From Lacinutrix sp. WUR7 (GTDB lineage: Bacteria; Bacteroidota; Bacteroidia; Flavobacteriales; Flavobacteriaceae), in assembly GCF_016864015.1 (NCBI RefSeq), contig NZ_CP045067.1, forward strand, positions 2,614,001-2,678,000: 64,000 bases of DNA. Reading direction: 5' to 3'. The position numbers were made by a program, and so were the translations under genes. The notes beneath the pieces are model-generated. The model saw only the letters and a program-made list of their open reading frames with translations. It was not told where the DNA came from and made no database searches. Shown piece by piece: positions 34,461 through 43,214 of the stretch. Each line of letters starts with the position of its first letter. The first letter of the stretch is position 1.

Positions 34461-35165
34461 ATGAAGCAATTTCTTTTTCTTTTTATATGTAGTATCTCTA
34501 TTTCCGCTTTTTCCAAAGAATGGAAAAGTCTTCAGCAATATAAAGAAGAAACCAAGCAAAATATTTTATCTGAAAAAGATTGGTTGCATTCCGATAGAAA
34601 ACAAAACAGCCTAATTTGGCAACAAGTCAATAGCTATAATCTTCAAAATAACTTTCCGGAAGAATACCAAACCATCAAACAACGTCGTGATTTTTATCTA
34701 TGGTATTATACCGAAATAGGCCAAAAAGGACACGAAGTAGTTTGGCCAAAAATGGCACATTTTATTTCTAATAAATTAAGGTTAGTTACCGTGTTTCCGT
34801 ATACTTTATTTATTACAAAAAATGTAAAAAAGTATTCCTATCAAGGCAGTGAAACGGTTTTTAATAATGCTTTTTTAGATATGAAAGCATTATATCTTTC
34901 CGAAGAAATTCTAAAAGGAAATAAAGCTGTAGAATGGGACGAAGCTATTTTGCATAAAGAACAATACGATTGGATTGAAGGCATTTATAAAAATATGGAT
35001 GCAAAAAGTTTGAAAACCATAGAACGAATGGCAAAAGGGAAAGGTTTTTATAGTATTAAGCTCGCTAAAGAGATTCGTTTACAAGGAGATATTTCTAAAG
35101 CAAACGAACGTTATGATTATGCAGTACATGCTTTAAGAGCGTATTGTAAAAAAGGTTATGAATAA
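34461..35165 (+). CDS. Exported protein of unknown function
   Basis: 234 residues with a signal peptide (MKQFLFLFICSISISAFSKEW, cleavage near 18). The mature protein is helical, with several Trp and Tyr (RRDFYLWYYTEIGQKGHEVVWPKMAHF) and a basic C-terminal part (KGKGFYSIKLAKEIRLQGDISKANERYDYAVHALRAYCKKGYE). No known domain recognised. It follows the FMN-binding/membrane pair by 102 bp on the same strand, so may belong to that group. Confidence 0.75.
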   Translation: MKQFLFLFICSISISAFSKEWKSLQQYKEETKQNILSEKDWLHSDRKQNSLIWQQVNSYNLQNNFPEEYQTIKQRRDFYLWYYTEIGQKGHEVVWPKMAHFISNKLRLVTVFPYTLFITKNVKKYSYQGSETVFNNAFLDMKALYLSEEILKGNKAVEWDEAILHKEQYDWIEGIYKNMDAKSLKTIERMAKGKGFYSIKLAKEIRLQGDISKANERYDYAVHALRAYCKKGYE

Positions 35166-35297
35166 TTAATGGTATCGTAAAAGACATATCTTAATTATTG
35201 TCGTACATCTTTTCGGAAGGTTTTTATTTAAATAATAAGGACCTCAAGAATCTACTATATAATTTTTTCTTTTAAAGCTTTAAATGAAAAAAAAGCG

Positions 35298-35305
35298 TAG
35301 ATTTG
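35298..35305 (+). promoter_or_regulatory. -7 promoter element of guaB
   Basis: TAGATTTG (TAnnTTTG), 25 bp before the ATG at 35331. It rules out the ATG at 35307 as the normal start. Confidence 0.5.
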
Positions 35306-35330
35306 TATGCAATTATATCTTAATTGCAAC

Positions 35331-36803
35331 ATGACAGCACACAACAACAAAATTGTAGGAGAAGGTTTAACCTACGACGACGTACTTTTAGTTCCAGCGT
35401 ATTCAGAAATACTACCACGCGAAGTCAATATTCAAACAAAATTTTCACGTAATATCACTATAAACATTCCTATTGTATCTGCAGCGATGGATACTGTAAC
35501 CGAAAGCGCTATGGCAATTGCTATTGCTCGTGAAGGTGGAATTGGTGTGTTGCATAAAAATATGACGATTGCACAACAAGCAAATGAAGTTAGAAAAGTA
35601 AAACGTGCCGAAAGTGGTATGATTACAGATCCGGTTACTTTGACCTTAGAAGCAAAAGTTTTAGATGCGAAGCAAAATATGGCGGAGCATGGTATTGGTG
35701 GAATTCCAATAATAGACGAAAACGGAACCTTAAAAGGAATTGTTACCAATAGAGATTTACGTTTTGAAAAAGACAATACAAGACCAATTATAGAAGTAAT
35801 GACTAGCGAAAATCTAGTTACTGCTCCTGTTGGAACTTCATTACAAGATGCCGAAGGTATTTTAAACCAACATAAAATTGAAAAGCTACTTATTGTTGAC
35901 GAAAATTATAAACTAGCAGGTTTAATAACCTTTAGAGATATTACTAAGGTGACGCAAAAACCAATAGCGAATAAAGATAGCTTTGGTAGACTTCGCGTTG
36001 CAGCAGCACTTGGTGTAACTGCAGATGCCGTAGAACGTACAGAAGCTTTGGTGAAATGTGGTGTGGATGCTGTAATTATTGATACTGCTCACGGACATAC
36101 AAAAGGTGTAGTAACCGTTTTAAAAGAAGTAAAAAAGAGATTCCCAGATTTAGATGTTATTGTTGGTAATATCGCAACAGGAGCAGCAGCTAAATATTTA
36201 GTAGAAGCGGGAGCAGATGCCGTAAAAGTTGGTATTGGTCCGGGTTCTATTTGTACCACTCGTGTAGTGGCAGGAGTAGGATTTCCACAGTTTTCTGCAG
36301 TGTTAGAAGTTGCCGCAGCTATAAAAGGTTCTGGTGTACCAGTAATTGCAGATGGAGGAATACGTTACACAGGAGATATACCTAAAGCAATCGCAGCAGG
36401 AGCAGACACCGTAATGTTAGGTTCACTACTTGCAGGAACGAAAGAATCTCCAGGGGAAACGATTATTTACGAAGGAAGAAAATTCAAATCGTATCGCGGA
36501 ATGGGTTCTGTAGAAGCTATGAAACAAGGTAGTAAAGACAGATACTTTCAAGATGTCGAAGACGATATTAAAAAATTAGTACCAGAAGGAATTGTTGGTC
36601 GTGTACCATATAAAGGAGAGCTTTATGAAAGTATTCACCAGTTTGTTGGTGGTTTACGTGCAGGAATGGGATACTGTGGTTCTAAAGACATAGAGACTTT
36701 AAAAGAAATCGGACAGTTTGTGAAAATTACAGCTTCCGGAATTAATGAAAGTCATCCACATGATGTAACCATTACTAAAGAATCTCCAAATTATTCTAGA
36801 TAA
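35331..36803 (+). CDS. guaB: Inosine-5'-monophosphate dehydrogenase
   Basis: 490 residues, normal size. Start: [22 protein letters not shown]. Two CBS domains at about 95-210 ([31 protein letters not shown] and [15 protein letters not shown]). Catalytic-Cys loop [15 protein letters not shown] near 303, active-site flap [10 protein letters not shown], and [12 protein letters not shown]. Oxidises IMP to XMP, first step to GTP. A bidirectional terminator separates it from the convergent monooxygenase gene. Confidence 0.98.
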   Translation: MTAHNNKIVGEGLTYDDVLLVPAYSEILPREVNIQTKFSRNITINIPIVSAAMDTVTESAMAIAIAREGGIGVLHKNMTIAQQANEVRKVKRAESGMITDPVTLTLEAKVLDAKQNMAEHGIGGIPIIDENGTLKGIVTNRDLRFEKDNTRPIIEVMTSENLVTAPVGTSLQDAEGILNQHKIEKLLIVDENYKLAGLITFRDITKVTQKPIANKDSFGRLRVAAALGVTADAVERTEALVKCGVDAVIIDTAHGHTKGVVTVLKEVKKRFPDLDVIVGNIATGAAAKYLVEAGADAVKVGIGPGSICTTRVVAGVGFPQFSAVLEVAAAIKGSGVPVIADGGIRYTGDIPKAIAAGADTVMLGSLLAGTKESPGETIIYEGRKFKSYRGMGSVEAMKQGSKDRYFQDVEDDIKKLVPEGIVGRVPYKGELYESIHQFVGGLRAGMGYCGSKDIETLKEIGQFVKITASGINESHPHDVTITKESPNYSR

Positions 36804-36807
36804 CTAC

Positions 36808-36827
36808 ATTCCTGCGCAGGCAGGAAT
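36808..36827. repeat. Small palindromic repeat after guaB
   Basis: attcctgc, loop gcag, gcaggaat: an 8-bp perfect stem followed by ctc. It resembles the two leader palindromes at 24633 and 25951 in sharing the ggaatct edge. Confidence 0.5.
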
Positions 36828-36838
36828 CTCATTTATAT

Positions 36839-36869
36839 AAAAAACTGTATCCATTGGATGCAGTTTTTT
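36839..36869. terminator. Bidirectional terminator between guaB and monooxygenase gene
   Basis: About 14-bp stem (36839-36852 with 36856-36869, with a G-U) bordered by A-run and T-run, so it can serve both convergent genes. Confidence 0.8.
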
Positions 36870-36887
36870 ATGTCTATGTTTTTATAT

Positions 36888-38351
36888 CTATGTTTTTTCT
36901 GTAATAGATTGATATTTTAATGCCCTATCTGAAATAGATCCAAATCTAGTAGTTAGCATATCCATCACATAATTTTGATAGACACGCCAAGGTCTTTTCT
37001 TTCCTTGTTTTGGGAGTATATTTTTAGCTCTTTGTATATAACCAGAACTTAGATTTAAAAATGCTTCTTCCGATCCAGAATTTTGATTTTCTGCTATAAC
37101 CACATCGTATTTTTTTCTATCCATATAATTAATAAGCTTACATAAATAGTTTGCGGTTAAATCAACTTTAAGCGTCCAAGAGTTGTTGGTATAACCAAAA
37201 GCATAAATTAAATTTGGTATCCCGCTAAATAGCATTCCTTTATAAACCATGGTTTGGCTCGTTTCCGCAGGTTTATTATTAATACTCATTTGGGAACCAC
37301 CAAGTAATTGCATTTTTAATCCAGTAGCAAGAACAATAATATCTGCTTCTAGAGTTTTACCAGAATCTAGGGCAATACCATTTTCTGTAAAATGAGAAAT
37401 GCTAGCTGTTTCTACAGATGCTTTTCCCGCTTTTATAGATTTAAATAAATCGCCATCCGGAATGACACAAAGGCGTTGTTCCCAAGGATTATATTTAGGA
37501 TTAAAGTGTTTTTCTACAGGATATCCTTTCGGAAGTTGTTTTGCTGCTCCTTCTATTATTTTTCCTTTCATCCATTTAGGAAACAATTTGGAAACGCCAA
37601 AAAGGAACATAGACAAAAGAATATTTTTCCATCTCGTTAGTTTGTATGCCCATTTAAAAGGAAGGTATTTCTGTAAACGAAGAAACATTTCATTATAATT
37701 GGGTAAATTCATGACATAGGTAGGAGAGCGTTGCAGCATGGTAACTTGTGCTGCTCCATGATTTGCTAACGCTGGTAATAAGGTTACGGCAGTTGCTCCG
37801 CTTCCTATAACAACTATTTTTTTTTCTTTATAATCTAAATCTTTTGGCCAAAATTGCGGTTGTACTATTTTTCCTTTAAAGATTTCTTCGCCTTTAAAAG
37901 TAGGTTTATACGCTTCTTTATAATCATAATATCCTGTACAAATACTTAAAAAATTACATGCTATTTCTTGGTTTCCTTTAGGAGTTTCTACCTGAAGTGT
38001 CCACGTTTTTGTCTGGTCAGACCAATTGGAACTTGTCATTTTATGATTATAGATAATGTATTTTTCTAAATCATTTTCCTGAATCGTTTCCTTTAAATAT
38101 TTTAAAATACCTTCGCCACTGGATAAGGATTGCGGATTGGTCCAAGGTTTAAATTTATAGCCAAAAGTAAACATGTCAGAATCAGAACGAACTCCAGGAT
38201 ATTGAAATAAAGACCAAGTACCACCAATAGAATCTCGAGCTTCTAAAATAGCAATTTTTTTGGTCGGACATTTTTTCTGTAACCAATATGCCATACCAAT
38301 TCCTGAAATTCCTGCACCAACAATAACAATGTCGAATTTTTTATTAGTCAT
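36888..38351 (-). CDS. Flavin-containing monooxygenase (Baeyer-Villiger-like)
   Basis: 487 residues. FAD Rossmann at the N-terminus (IVIVGAGISGIGMAYWLQ), GGTWSLFQYPGVRSDSDMFTF active-site segment, NADPH Rossmann VVIGSGATAVTLLPALA about 180. The Baeyer-Villiger fingerprint region reads FKGKIVQPQFWP, where the usual His of FxGxxxHxxxWP is Gln. The final part (NLIYAFGYTNNSWTLKVDLTANYLCKLINYM) fits EtaA-like members. It oxygenates ketones or sulfur/nitrogen compounds; substrate unknown. Monocistronic. Confidence 0.88.
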   Translation of the reverse strand: MTNKKFDIVIVGAGISGIGMAYWLQKKCPTKKIAILEARDSIGGTWSLFQYPGVRSDSDMFTFGYKFKPWTNPQSLSSGEGILKYLKETIQENDLEKYIIYNHKMTSSNWSDQTKTWTLQVETPKGNQEIACNFLSICTGYYDYKEAYKPTFKGEEIFKGKIVQPQFWPKDLDYKEKKIVVIGSGATAVTLLPALANHGAAQVTMLQRSPTYVMNLPNYNEMFLRLQKYLPFKWAYKLTRWKNILLSMFLFGVSKLFPKWMKGKIIEGAAKQLPKGYPVEKHFNPKYNPWEQRLCVIPDGDLFKSIKAGKASVETASISHFTENGIALDSGKTLEADIIVLATGLKMQLLGGSQMSINNKPAETSQTMVYKGMLFSGIPNLIYAFGYTNNSWTLKVDLTANYLCKLINYMDRKKYDVVIAENQNSGSEEAFLNLSSGYIQRAKNILPKQGKKRPWRVYQNYVMDMLTTRFGSISDRALKYQSITEKT

Positions 38352-38577
38352 AGCTACTTTTATCTTAAAGGTTTGCGAATTATAAGTATCTAAATATAGT
38401 GTAGAAATAATTAGGCAACAATAAAGTACATCATATTACGGATTTCAGTGTATTTATGTAAAATCACTATTTGATTTTAGTTGTTTGTAAGTCAGTTTTT
38501 TAAGTCCTGAAAACTGATATTTATCATAGTATTTCATTAAAAAGAGTAGTACTTTAATTACTATAAATTTTAAGGTC

Positions 38578-39312
38578 ATGAAACCAAAGAAAAACCCAAA
38601 AATAGATGTCGGAAGAAATAGCGGTATTTATTTTCTTCTCGGAATTAATTTGATGCTCTTATTAACTTGGCAAGCTTTGGAGCAAAAAACCTATGATAGA
38701 GAAGCGATAAAAAAAGACTATGTAGAAATTGCTCAGGAGATAGAAGAAGATATACCTATTACCAATGTAAACACGCCACCGCCACCACCTCCTCCAGTGG
38801 AGCTTGCAACACCAGAAATAATTACGGTTGTAGAAGATAAGATTGATGTAGAAGAAACCGTTATGGAGAGTAGCGAAACAAGTCAAGAAGAGTATATTGA
38901 AAAACAGGAAATTGTGGAAATTGAAGATGTTATTGCGGTAGAAGAAGTAGAAGAAGAGATAGAGGTAGCATTTGCCGTTGTTGAAAATGTTCCTGTTTTT
39001 CCAGGTTGTACAGGAAATAATACGGAACTAAAAAAATGCTTTAATGCTAAAGTATTAGCGCATGTAAAAAAAACATTTAAATACCCAATACAAGCGCAAG
39101 AGTTAGGTATACAAGGCAAAGTATATGTGATGTTTATTGTAGATAGAAGCGGAAATATTAGTAATATTAGAACTCGAGGTCCAGATAAGTATTTAGAAAC
39201 CGAGGCTAGTAGAATAATTGATGCTTTGCCAAAAATGACTCCTGGAATGCAACGGAATAAACCGGTAAATGTTCCGTATTCTATTCCTATAACTTTTAAA
39301 ATAGATGAATAA
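38578..39312 (+). CDS. Energy transducer TonB
   Basis: 244 residues. One N-terminal membrane helix (NSGIYFLLGINLMLLLTWQALEQ), a periplasmic Pro run (NTPPPPPPPVELATPEI, about 63-80), a long Glu/Val-rich extension (about 80-140), then the TonB_C domain: VPVFPGCTG, FKYPIQAQELGIQGKVYVMFIVDRSGNISNIRTRG and PSIPITFKI-type end (VPYSIPITFKIDE). Transmits proton-motive force to TonB-dependent receptors; a receptor lies 1 kb downstream. Confidence 0.93.
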   Translation: MKPKKNPKIDVGRNSGIYFLLGINLMLLLTWQALEQKTYDREAIKKDYVEIAQEIEEDIPITNVNTPPPPPPPVELATPEIITVVEDKIDVEETVMESSETSQEEYIEKQEIVEIEDVIAVEEVEEEIEVAFAVVENVPVFPGCTGNNTELKKCFNAKVLAHVKKTFKYPIQAQELGIQGKVYVMFIVDRSGNISNIRTRGPDKYLETEASRIIDALPKMTPGMQRNKPVNVPYSIPITFKIDE

Positions 39313-39437
39313 TTTCACTTACTAAACCATAAATCAGGACTTAAGAATGCTTCGTTTTTTCTTTGTTTTTTAATAGGAGGAAAACCGAGTCTTGTTAATT
39401 GGATAATCGTTTTAAAACGATTCAAATAATAGGTGAC

Positions 39438-40166
39438 TTATTGCTGTTCTTCTTTTTTATGTTTATCGGAAAAAATCAGTTCGCCTTTTGTAATCCAAGA
39501 AATACCAAAAGCCCAAAGTGCAATACTCTCTAACCAAAACACAGGGTTCAGGTATTGTAGCTCTGGAAACTTTTCTTGTAAGTAGAAAAAGTATAAAGCA
39601 ATGAAAGCCACACATGCAATCATAACATATCCACAAGTTTTAAAAATGATATTTCGTTTTCTTTTATGCGGTTCTAATTCCGCTTTAGGGGTTTTAGATT
39701 CTGTAAATAGAAATAAGGAAAAATAGATAAGTACCCCAAAAAACAATCCTGCAAAAGTAAAATGCACGGCTTTTATCCAAGGTTCATAAACAATACATTG
39801 TTCGGCGCATTCCGAAAGGGTATCTACTCCAGTAGGAAAAAAGGCAACACCAAGCGAGAAAACACAAGCTAGGTTTCCGGCGATGCTATCTCTAATATCA
39901 TAGCCTTTATAAGTAAACATAAAAAAGGCAACGGCACACAAAACACCGACTAATATGTTGCGCATTTTGGTATGGTAATAATCACTTATAGAACTTTGTA
40001 CGATCTCACAATTGCCATAATAAAAAGCACCAACTATTAATAGAACAGGAAGTATAATACCTAAAAGACCAATAAGTTGTCGCAAAAGATTGTACGATAT
40101 TAATTGCGGATTTTCGTGTCCTTGTTCCTGTGACATACCTTTTATTGTTTTTTTAAAATTAGACAT
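39438..40166 (-). CDS. Multi-pass membrane protein of unknown function
   Basis: 242 residues with about six hydrophobic segments (about 30-50, 70-90, 98-112, 130-152, 173-193, 205-222). Recognisable stretches: SSISDYYHTKMRNILVGVLCAVAFFMFTYKGYD and AFFPTGVDTLSECAEQC. It resembles DUF998-type membrane proteins, without certainty. Met11 is an alternative start. No operon partner on the same strand. Confidence 0.7.
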   Translation of the reverse strand: MSNFKKTIKGMSQEQGHENPQLISYNLLRQLIGLLGIILPVLLIVGAFYYGNCEIVQSSISDYYHTKMRNILVGVLCAVAFFMFTYKGYDIRDSIAGNLACVFSLGVAFFPTGVDTLSECAEQCIVYEPWIKAVHFTFAGLFFGVLIYFSLFLFTESKTPKAELEPHKRKRNIIFKTCGYVMIACVAFIALYFFYLQEKFPELQYLNPVFWLESIALWAFGISWITKGELIFSDKHKKEEQQ

Positions 40167-40313
40167 TTTATCTAGTAAAAAAAATACGTAGTTGTACTTA
40201 TTTTTATTGTGCTACATCTCAGAAGGGTTATTCTACAATTCGGTAGGTTTTAATTTCTAGGAATTGCTTTCTGTTTCATATTTGCAGTATCCAACCAGCA
40301 ACCAATACGAATT

Positions 40314-42464
40314 ATGAAAAATACAATCTTGATTTTTAGCTTTTTATGTGGTCTTTCGCTTTCTGCGCAAACCATTAGCGGAATAGTTACAGATGCTAAA
40401 AATAATCCGATAGTACAAGCCAATGTATATTTAGAAGGTACATACGACGGCGGAACAACCAATGCGAAAGGTGTATTTTCCTTTAAAACGGAAGAAACTG
40501 GAACACAAAATTTACTGGTGTCTTTTGTCGGTTTTGAAACCTACACCATGCTTGGCGATGTTTCGTATATGAAAGATTTAAAAATCCAACTTCGGGAAGA
40601 TGTGAATTCTCTAGATACTGTGGTTCTTTCTGCTGGAACGTTTTCCGCAGGAGATAACTCGAAAGTAAATGCTTTAAAACCTTTAGACGTAGTAACCACA
40701 GCAAGTGCTTTGGGTGATTTTGTTGGAGCCTTGCAAACCTTACCAGGAACTACAACGGTTGCCGAAGATGGAAGACTTTTTGTTCGTGGTGGTGAAGCCG
40801 AAGAAACACAGATCTTTATTGATGGTATCAAAGTCTTTACACCGTATAGTCCAACGACCAATAATACACCAACTCGCGGACGCTATTCGCCGTTTTTGTT
40901 TGATGGTATTACTTTTTCTACTGGAGGATATTCGGCAGAATACGGCCAAGCATTATCTAGTGTTTTGCTTTTAAATACTACAGGAGAACCAGATCAAGAA
41001 AAAACAGATATCGGTATTATGACACTTGGAGCATCTCTTGGTAATACGCAAAAATGGAAAAACAATTCCTTAAGTGTAAATGCTTCCTATATTAATTTGG
41101 CGCCTTATAATGCTGTTTTTAAAAGTAGAAACGATTGGAAGAAACCTGCCGAAGTTGCTTCTGGTGAGGCTGTTTTTCGTCAGAAAACAAATAACGGTAT
41201 GCTAAAATTATATACTGCTTTTGAAGCTACTAATTTTGAATTGACGCAGGAAGATATCAATGCTTCGGAAGGTGTTCATTTTAAACTAAAAAATAACAAC
41301 TTGTACTTTAATGGTTCCTATAAAGGAATGTTAAGTGATTCTTGGACTTTAGAAACCGGAATGAGTTATACACTTGCCAACGACAAAATAAACATTGATG
41401 ATGCCGGTATTAAAGATACCGAAAACTCTTTTCATGGTAAAGTGAAACTGAAACATAGATTTAATAATCGTTTCAAATTAAACTTTGGTGCAGAATATTT
41501 AGAAACAGATTTTAATGAAAATTATCAAGATACTTTTACGCCTAAAGTAGCTTACGGATTCAACAATAATATTAGTGCAGCATTTACAGAAGCAGATATT
41601 TTCTTTTCTAGAAAACTAGCCTTAAAAGCTGGATTGCGATTAGAACATAGCGCATTATTTGATGAAGTAACACTTTCACCAAGAGTTTCTATGGCGTATA
41701 AAACTTCCGATAAAAGTCAGGTTTCTTTGGCTTATGGCGATTTTTATCAGAACCCAAATAGTAGCATCTTAAAGTTTGAACATGATTTACAAGCACAGCA
41801 GACTTCACATTATATTTTAAACTATCAATATAATGGTAAAAGACAATTATTTCGCGCAGAAGCTTATTATAAAGATTATACGAGTTTAGTGAAATACGAT
41901 AGCGATTTTGCCAGCTTTGATAGTAATTACAACAACAAAGGCTATGGTTTTGCAAAAGGAATCGATTTGTTTTGGCGCGATAGCAATAGTATTAAAAAAG
42001 TAGATTATTGGGTGAGTTATTCGTTTTTAGATAGTAAGAGAAACTATCAGAACTATTCAAAATCTGCACAGCCAAATTTTGCAAATACACATAACCTTTC
42101 CGTCGTTGGTAAATATTGGATTGACAAATGGAAAAGCCAAGTAGGAATGAGTTATTCTTTAGCTTCTGGTAGAACGTATACCAATCCGAATACAACAGGT
42201 TTTTTAGATCAGAAAACCAAAGCGTACAATAGTTTAAGTCTTAATTGGGCATATTTAATATCGCCACAAAAAATTCTATATCTATCGGTAAACAATGCAC
42301 TAGGTTTTAAAAATGTAAACGGGTATCAATTTGCAAACACACCAGACAGTAATGGCAATTTTGCAAGTAGAAGTTTACGTCCTGCAACCGATCAATTCTT
42401 TTTTGTTGGATTCTTTTGGACCATCAGTGAAAAAGGAACGGATAATCAATTGGATAATTTGTAA
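40314..42464 (+). CDS. TonB-dependent receptor with CarboxypepD-like N-terminal domain
   Basis: 716 residues. Signal peptide 1-17 (ILIFSFLCGLSLSAQ), then a carboxypeptidase-regulatory-like domain (ISGIVTDAKNNPIVQANVYLEGTYDGGTTNAKGVFSFKTEE, about 20-105). Plug domain about 115-215: ALGDFVGALQTLPGTTTVAEDGRLFVRGGEAEETQIFIDGIKV. The barrel follows and ends with FFFVGFFWTISEKGTDNQL. Active uptake across the outer membrane driven by TonB; substrate unknown. A 207-aa exported protein and a LytS/LytTR regulatory system follow on the same strand. Confidence 0.93.
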   Translation: MKNTILIFSFLCGLSLSAQTISGIVTDAKNNPIVQANVYLEGTYDGGTTNAKGVFSFKTEETGTQNLLVSFVGFETYTMLGDVSYMKDLKIQLREDVNSLDTVVLSAGTFSAGDNSKVNALKPLDVVTTASALGDFVGALQTLPGTTTVAEDGRLFVRGGEAEETQIFIDGIKVFTPYSPTTNNTPTRGRYSPFLFDGITFSTGGYSAEYGQALSSVLLLNTTGEPDQEKTDIGIMTLGASLGNTQKWKNNSLSVNASYINLAPYNAVFKSRNDWKKPAEVASGEAVFRQKTNNGMLKLYTAFEATNFELTQEDINASEGVHFKLKNNNLYFNGSYKGMLSDSWTLETGMSYTLANDKINIDDAGIKDTENSFHGKVKLKHRFNNRFKLNFGAEYLETDFNENYQDTFTPKVAYGFNNNISAAFTEADIFFSRKLALKAGLRLEHSALFDEVTLSPRVSMAYKTSDKSQVSLAYGDFYQNPNSSILKFEHDLQAQQTSHYILNYQYNGKRQLFRAEAYYKDYTSLVKYDSDFASFDSNYNNKGYGFAKGIDLFWRDSNSIKKVDYWVSYSFLDSKRNYQNYSKSAQPNFANTHNLSVVGKYWIDKWKSQVGMSYSLASGRTYTNPNTTGFLDQKTKAYNSLSLNWAYLISPQKILYLSVNNALGFKNVNGYQFANTPDSNGNFASRSLRPATDQFFFVGFFWTISEKGTDNQLDNL

Positions 42465-42564
42465 ACCGACGGTCTATCCTAAAATAATAACAGTTCGGTA
42501 GAACGCTTTTTTAAAACAAGTAGATTCCATAGATATTTGTGTAACAATAAAAACCATAATAAAA

Positions 42565-43188
42565 ATGAAACATCTAATCCTCATCGTAACTTTATTAATC
42601 ATAAGTATCGTTGCTACAGCACAAACCAAATACGAACAAGGCATGCATAAAGCATTAGACCTTTGGAAAACGAATCCTATAGAAGCTTCGCAACTTTTTG
42701 AACGCATCGCAAAAGCAGAACCAGATAATTGGTTGCCTCCTTATTATGCAGCGGAAACTTTAATTTTAGATGGCTTTAGTAAAATGCAAGATGCAGATGC
42801 TTTAAAAGCACAACTGGACCAAGCGCAAAATTTTTTAAATGATGCCACAGCAATCTCTAAAGACAATCCAGAAATTATGGTAATGCAAGCCATATTGTAC
42901 ACGGTTTATGTAGCAAGTGATGGCGCAACTTATGGTATGACACTTTCGGGTAAAGTAATGGCGCTATATGCACAAGCAGAAAAAATAGCACCAAATAACC
43001 CAAGAGTCGTTTTAAACAAAGCAGATTGGAACATTGGCGGAGCACGTTATTTTGGTACCGACATCAAACCATTTTGTCAAGAAGTAGAAAGAGCTTTAGA
43101 ACTTTTTGCTACCTTTAAACCAGAAACAGAATTTCATCCAAATTGGGGAAGAGAACGCGCCCAAGAAATTATAGCAAACTGTAAATAA
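42565..43188 (+). CDS. Exported TPR-like protein
   Basis: 207 residues, signal peptide 1-20 (LILIVTLLIISIVATAQ). Helical repeats with TPR character: YEQGMHKALDLWKTNPIEASQLFERIAKAEPDNWLPPYYAAE, LKAQLDQAQNFLNDATAISKDNPEIMVMQAIL and ALYAQAEKIAPNNPRVVLNKA. Probably periplasmic, a scaffold for protein interaction. It lies between the receptor and histidine kinase genes, 26 bp before the kinase. Confidence 0.8.
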   Translation: MKHLILIVTLLIISIVATAQTKYEQGMHKALDLWKTNPIEASQLFERIAKAEPDNWLPPYYAAETLILDGFSKMQDADALKAQLDQAQNFLNDATAISKDNPEIMVMQAILYTVYVASDGATYGMTLSGKVMALYAQAEKIAPNNPRVVLNKADWNIGGARYFGTDIKPFCQEVERALELFATFKPETEFHPNWGRERAQEIIANCK

Positions 43189-43214
43189 TAGTTTAAGAAT
43201 AGATACCAATCCTT

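Noticed and set aside
34317-34559. An 80-codon minus-strand frame across the gap before the exported protein gene
   Set aside because: It overlaps the signal peptide of a good plus-strand gene and shows no domain or signal.
37399-37698. Plus-strand frame within the monooxygenase gene
   Set aside because: It is antisense to conserved FAD/NADPH enzyme sequence and has no independent support.
39001-39119. Possible second Pro/Ser-rich gene antisense to tonB
   Set aside because: The low-complexity Glu/Val codons of tonB create Ser-rich antisense frames; the plus-strand TonB_C domain is unambiguous.
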